32,952 nucleotides of DNA from Candidatus Aphodosoma intestinipullorum (GTDB taxonomy: Bacteria; Bacteroidota; Bacteroidia; Bacteroidales; Paludibacteraceae): contig JADIMV010000130.1 of assembly GCA_017694515.1 (NCBI GenBank), positions 1-32,952 of the forward strand, given 5' to 3'. Every line of letters begins with the position of its first letter. Position 1 is the stretch's first letter. Shown in pieces: positions 28,427 to 32,952 of the stretch. Position numbers and translations under genes: made by a program. The notes under the pieces are model-generated. The model saw only the letters and a program-made list of their open reading frames with translations, was not told the origin of the DNA and made no database searches.

Positions 28427-31400
28427 TTATTCAAGTTTCACGCTCAACCCTAAGCCTCTCAATTCATGCAACAACACATTGAGTGACTCAGGAATACCAG
28501 CGACAGGCATCGGCTCTCCTTTCACAATGGCCTCATAAGCACGCGCACGGCCGACTACATCGTCAGACTTGATTGTCAATATCTCCTGTAGGATATGGGC
28601 TGCACCGAACGCTTCGAGTGCCCACACCTCCATCTCTCCGAAACGCTGGCCACCGAACTGTGCCTTACCGCCGAGAGGCTGCTGTGTAATAAGAGAATAT
28701 GGACCGATAGAACGTGCGTGCATCTTGTCATCGACCATGTGACCAAGCTTTAAGAAGTAAGTCACGCCTACTGTAGCCGGTTGGTCAAAACGCTCACCAG
28801 TGCCACCGTCATAGAGATATGACTTACCGTAACGGGGTACACCAGCCTTGTCGCACCAATAATCCAAATCGTCAAGGCTTGCACCATCGAAAATCGGAGT
28901 AGCAAACTTGACACCTAACTCCTTGCCCGCCCAGCCGAGTACGGCCTCGAATATCTGCCCGAGATTCATTCGCGAAGGCACTCCGAGCGGGTTCAGACAA
29001 ATGTCCACTGGCGTTCCATCCTCCAAGAATGGCATATCTTCCTGACGGACAATCTTAGACACGATACCTTTGTTACCATGACGACCGGCCATCTTGTCTC
29101 CTACTCGTATCTTACGCTTCTTAGCAACATACACCTTTGCAAGCTGAACAATGCCAGAGGGCAGTTCATCACCAATTGTAAGATTAAACTTCTTACGCTT
29201 CAATATGGCATCGAGCTCTTTATATTTACGGAGATAATTGATGACTATCTCCTTAATCATCTCATTTTTCTGAGTGTCAGTAGTCCACTTAGACAGCTGT
29301 ATGGTCGTAAAGTCCACCTCGTTGAGCAGACGCTGCGTGAACTTCGTCCCTTTGGGGATAACATCAACCCCCATGAAATCCTTCACTCCCTGAGAAGTCT
29401 TGCCACTGACTAGCGATACAAGTTTCTCGATAAGTACAGCTTTCAGTTCGGCTACCTGAGCATTAAACTCTTCGTCCATACGGTCAAGCTCCACCTTGTC
29501 AGCCATACGCGATTTACGGTTTTTTATGGCCTTGGAATAGAGTTCCTTGCCTATGATGACACCACGCAACGAGGGCGACGCTTTCAGTGACGCGTCTTTC
29601 ACATCGCCAGCCTTATCCCCAAATATTGCACGCAGCAGTTTCTCTTCCGGAGTCGGATCCGTCTCTCCTTTCGGGGTTATCTTACCTATAAGGATATCTC
29701 CGGGAACAACATATGCACCTATGCGTATAATACCGTTCTCATCAAGATTGCGTGTCGCTTCCTCGCTCACATTCGGTATATCGGATGTCAACTCCTCCAT
29801 TCCGCGCTTCGTCTCACGTACCTCAAGCGTGTATTCGCTAACATGGACAGAAGTGAATATGTCCTCTCGCACTATGCGCTCGTTAAGTACAATGGCATCC
29901 TCATAATTGTAACCTTTCCAAGGGATATAAGCCACTTTCAGATTGCGCCCGAGGGCAAGTTCTCCGTTTTGTGTGGAATATCCTTCTGTAAGTATCTGCC
30001 CCTCGACAACTCTATCCCCTTTACGGACAATCGGACGAAGATCTATAGTTGTATCTTGGTTGGTTTTCTGGAATTTAGGCAGTTTATACTCCTTAACGGG
30101 ACTTTCAAAACTTACGAAATCCTCGTCCGGCGTGCGATCATAACATATACGAATAACATTTGCATCAACAAACTCGACAACTCCACTGCCTTCAGCCATA
30201 ATCTGGGTACGCGAATCTTTTACCATCTGACGCTCAATGCCAGTTCCGACAATCGGGGCTTCAGAGCGTAACAAAGGAACTGCCTGACGCATCATGTTAG
30301 ATCCCATCAATGCACGGTTAGCATCGTCATGCTCCAAAAACGGTATAAGAGCCGCCGCTATTGATGCAATCTGCTGAGGTGCTACGTCCATCAGGTTTAC
30401 CTGATCAGGTGCGACAAGGGGGAAGTCTGCTTCAAGACGCGACTTAACCTTGGAACGCACAAAGTGTCCGTTTTCATCGAGGGGCGCATTGCCCTGCGCT
30501 ACCACAGCATTCTCCTCTTCTTCTGCTGTCATATAAACCACCTCGTCATTGTTCATATTTACAACACCGTTCTCAACCTTACGGTATGGAGTTTCAATGA
30601 AACCGAGGTCGTTTATCTTTGCATAGATACAAAGCGAGGAAATAAGGCCGATATTCGGACCCTCTGGCGTTTCAATAGGACAGAGACGACCGTAGTGTGT
30701 ATAATGGACGTCACGAACCTCGAAACCAGCACGGTCACGCGACAGTCCGCCGGGGCCGAGTGCAGAAAGACGACGCTTGTGCGTAATCTCAGCCAAAGGA
30801 TTGGTCTGATCCATGAATTGCGATAACGCATTTGTGCCGAAGAAGGAATTGATAACGGACGAAATTGTCTTCGCATTAATAAGGTCAATCGGAGTAAATA
30901 CCTCATTATCGCGCACATTCATCCTCTCCCTGATAGTACGAGCCATGCGTGCAAGGGCGACACCGAACTGATTATACAACTGCTCGCCTACCGTGCGTAC
31001 GCGACGGTTACTCAAATGGTCAATATCATCCACATTGACTTTCGAGTTTATAAGCTCAATAAGGTATTTGATAATTTCTATAATATCCTCATGCGTGAGC
31101 ACACGGACATTCATATCCGTCTTCAGTCCAAGCTTCTTGTTGATACGGTAGCGACCGACATCACCCAAATCATATCTTTTTTCAGAAAAGAACAATCCGT
31201 TGATAACCTCGCGCGCAGTCTGGTCATCAGCAGGTTCTGCGTTACGCAACTGACGGTATATATGCAGTACGGCTTCCCTCTCCGTATTACTCGGGTCTTT
31301 CTGAAGAGTATTATATATAATAGCGCAGTCGCTCATGTTCTGATCCTCTTTATGAATCAGTATTGTCTGGCTCCCAGAGTCGATGATCTCCTGTATATGG

Positions 31401-32239
31401 GAATTTTCAAGTACGACTTCACGCTCGATTATAACTTCGGTACGTTCAACTGTAACAACCTCACCTGTAGCCTCATCAACAAAATCTTCTATACGCGGCT
31501 TGACTACACGTGCAGCCAATTTACGGCCAAGCACCTTCTTAAGGTTAGTCTTGTTAACCTTAACCTCCTCTGCCAACCCGAACGTTTCAAGTATATCCTT
31601 ATCGCTCTCGTAACCTATCGCCCTGAGCAAGGTTGTTACAGGCAATTTCTTTTTGCGGTCGATATATGCATACATAACATTATTAATGTCTGTAGCAAAC
31701 TCGATCCATGATCCGCGGAACGGTATGATTCTCGCAGAATATAATTTAGTACCGTTTGTATGGACACTTTGGCCGAAAAATACGCCAGGCGAACGGTGAA
31801 GCTGAGAGACAATCACACGCTCCGCACCATTTATGACAAACGTACCTTTTTCGGTCATATACGGAATTGGGCCAAGGAAAACGTCTTGTACAACTGTATC
31901 GAAATCTTCGTGGTCAGGATCAGTGCAGTATAGCTTCAGTTTTGCCTTTAAGGGAACGCTGTATGTGAGTCCACGACGAATGCACTCCTCGATGGAATAG
32001 CGGGGAGGCTCAATGAAATAGTCAAGAAACTCGAGTACAAAATTATTACGTGTATCGGCGATAGGAAAATTTTCGCTGAAGACTTTATACAATCCTTCAT
32101 TCTTCCTGAGCTCCGGAGCGGTATCCAGTTGGAAGAAATCTCTAAACGATTTCAATTGCACCTCGAGGAAATCAGGGTAAGGGAACTGATTCTTAATTGA
32201 GGCAAAACTAATTCTTTGATTTTCAGTATTTAAAGACAT
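28427..32239 (-). CDS. rpoB: DNA-directed RNA polymerase subunit beta
   Basis: [68 protein letters not shown] (Rif region); 1270 aa intact frame. Confidence 0.99.
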   Translation of the reverse strand: MSLNTENQRISFASIKNQFPYPDFLEVQLKSFRDFFQLDTAPELRKNEGLYKVFSENFPIADTRNNFVLEFLDYFIEPPRYSIEECIRRGLTYSVPLKAKLKLYCTDPDHEDFDTVVQDVFLGPIPYMTEKGTFVINGAERVIVSQLHRSPGVFFGQSVHTNGTKLYSARIIPFRGSWIEFATDINNVMYAYIDRKKKLPVTTLLRAIGYESDKDILETFGLAEEVKVNKTNLKKVLGRKLAARVVKPRIEDFVDEATGEVVTVERTEVIIEREVVLENSHIQEIIDSGSQTILIHKEDQNMSDCAIIYNTLQKDPSNTEREAVLHIYRQLRNAEPADDQTAREVINGLFFSEKRYDLGDVGRYRINKKLGLKTDMNVRVLTHEDIIEIIKYLIELINSKVNVDDIDHLSNRRVRTVGEQLYNQFGVALARMARTIRERMNVRDNEVFTPIDLINAKTISSVINSFFGTNALSQFMDQTNPLAEITHKRRLSALGPGGLSRDRAGFEVRDVHYTHYGRLCPIETPEGPNIGLISSLCIYAKINDLGFIETPYRKVENGVVNMNNDEVVYMTAEEEENAVVAQGNAPLDENGHFVRSKVKSRLEADFPLVAPDQVNLMDVAPQQIASIAAALIPFLEHDDANRALMGSNMMRQAVPLLRSEAPIVGTGIERQMVKDSRTQIMAEGSGVVEFVDANVIRICYDRTPDEDFVSFESPVKEYKLPKFQKTNQDTTIDLRPIVRKGDRVVEGQILTEGYSTQNGELALGRNLKVAYIPWKGYNYEDAIVLNERIVREDIFTSVHVSEYTLEVRETKRGMEELTSDIPNVSEEATRNLDENGIIRIGAYVVPGDILIGKITPKGETDPTPEEKLLRAIFGDKAGDVKDASLKASPSLRGVIIGKELYSKAIKNRKSRMADKVELDRMDEEFNAQVAELKAVLIEKLVSLVSGKTSQGVKDFMGVDVIPKGTKFTQRLLNEVDFTTIQLSKWTTDTQKNEMIKEIVINYLRKYKELDAILKRKKFNLTIGDELPSGIVQLAKVYVAKKRKIRVGDKMAGRHGNKGIVSKIVRQEDMPFLEDGTPVDICLNPLGVPSRMNLGQIFEAVLGWAGKELGVKFATPIFDGASLDDLDYWCDKAGVPRYGKSYLYDGGTGERFDQPATVGVTYFLKLGHMVDDKMHARSIGPYSLITQQPLGGKAQFGGQRFGEMEVWALEAFGAAHILQEILTIKSDDVVGRARAYEAIVKGEPMPVAGIPESLNVLLHELRGLGLSVKLE

Positions 32240-32283
32240 TGGTGTAAGAATGTGGGTTGAACTTATTGATTTATACGTAAAAA

Positions 32284-32316
32284 GGTTTAGAGTCCCTCAC
32301 ATGGGGACACTAAACC
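32284..32316 (-). terminator. Hairpin plus T-tract in the rplL-rpoB gap (probable attenuator)
   Basis: Minus strand ggtttagtgtccccatgtgagggactctaaaccTTTTT: ~13-bp stem with one mismatch and T5 tail. Confidence 0.75.
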
Positions 32317-32344
32317 ATGAAGTCCTGAAAATCAGGGCAAAACC

Positions 32345-32722
32345 TTACTTAAGTTCAACTTCAGCTCCAGCCTCGGTAAGTTGTTTTTTGAGGTTCTCAG
32401 CCTCGTCCTTAGCAAGACCTTCCTTGATGGTTGAAGGAGCACCGTCAACCATATCTTTAGCGTCTTTCAGACCGAGACCAGTGAGTTCCTTAACGAGTTT
32501 AACCACTGCAAGTTTGTTAGCACCAGCAGCTTTCAAAACTACATCGAAAGAAGTTTTCTCCTCGGCTGCGGCAGCACCCGCTGCGGCAGGACCGGCAGCT
32601 ACAGCAACGGCTGCGGCAGCTGGTTCGATACCATACTCGTTTTTCAATATTTCAGCCAACTCGTTTACCTCTTTAACGGTCAAGTTAACCAACTGTTCTG
32701 CAAAAGCTTTCAAATCTGCCAT
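32345..32722 (-). CDS. rplL: 50S ribosomal protein L7/L12
   Basis: [38 protein letters not shown]...[72 protein letters not shown]. Confidence 0.98.
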   Translation of the reverse strand: MADLKAFAEQLVNLTVKEVNELAEILKNEYGIEPAAAAVAVAAGPAAAGAAAAEEKTSFDVVLKAAGANKLAVVKLVKELTGLGLKDAKDMVDGAPSTIKEGLAKDEAENLKKQLTEAGAEVELK

Positions 32723-32767
32723 TGTAATAATATTTTATTTGTTTGTATTTGATTTATAATTAAGATT

Positions 32768-32952
32768 TTATCTTTCAGAGAGTGTTTTAAGCACTCCATG
32801 AATAGTAGAGCCTCCGGATTGGAGAGCAGAGACAACGTTCTTCGCCGGAGACTGTAACAAAGATATAACCTCGGCGATGAGTTCGTTCTTACTCTTGATG
32901 GCACAAAGTGCGTCAAGCTGATTTTCTCCGATAAAGAAACCTTCCTCTACAT
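32768..32952 (-). CDS. rplJ: 50S ribosomal protein L10, C-terminal part (truncated by window edge)
   Basis: Hand translation of the minus strand: VEEGFFIGENQLDALCAIKSKNELIAEVISLLQSPAKNVVSALQSGGSTIHGVLKTLSER*, immediately upstream of rplL. Confidence 0.88.
   Translation of the reverse strand, partial: VEEGFFIGENQLDALCAIKSKNELIAEVISLLQSPAKNVVSALQSGGSTIHGVLKTLSER

Noticed and set aside
32250-32759. 169-aa plus-strand Ser/Ala-rich ORF opposite rplL
   Set aside because: Antisense of the Ala-rich hinge of L7/L12.
1-32952. tRNA, rRNA or CRISPR array
   Set aside because: No tRNA T-loop/acceptor pattern, rRNA-like segment or regularly spaced repeats noticed by eye; a tRNAscan or CRISPR finder run was not possible.

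Overview
The window looks like a Bacteroidales-type chromosome segment. This is inferred from TTTG-N19-TAnnTTTG promoters, a DUF4295 gene and long RpoB/RpoC/IF2 proteins; no search was possible. Left to right: 3' end of lon; a HigB/HigA-like toxin-antitoxin pair; tsaC/Sua5-like gene (-); rarA (+); a membrane CapD/WbpM-like nucleotide-sugar dehydratase (-); a 1.17-kb intergenic region with an extended palindrome and a decayed minus-strand ORF; an exopolysaccharide cassette (rfbB, Wza-like, Wzc-like); an NrtR/AraR-type Nudix-wHTH regulator (-); a glycosyltransferase (-); panC-panD (+); HAD phosphatase - NlpE-like lipoprotein - queA (-); rpmB-rpmG-DUF4295 (-); cvpA (-); rimP-nusA-infB (-); and rplJ(partial)-rplL-rpoB-rpoC (-). 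Most of the window is housekeeping. The most notable signals are: (1) a 22-bp perfect inverted repeat, inside a longer imperfect one, placed on either side of the exopolysaccharide cassette; one copy is the 3' tail of a stop-interrupted minus-strand ORF that overlaps a ~110-bp palindrome; (2) a poly-A14 tract and operator-like palindrome upstream of the CapD-like gene; (3) an NlpE-like lipoprotein lacking the CxxC segment; (4) a Nudix regulator with a degenerate Nudix box; (5) hairpins in the rplL-rpoB gap, the rimP leader and upstream of cvpA. I saw no rRNA, tRNA, CRISPR array, transposase or phage gene, and no clearly new multi-gene system.
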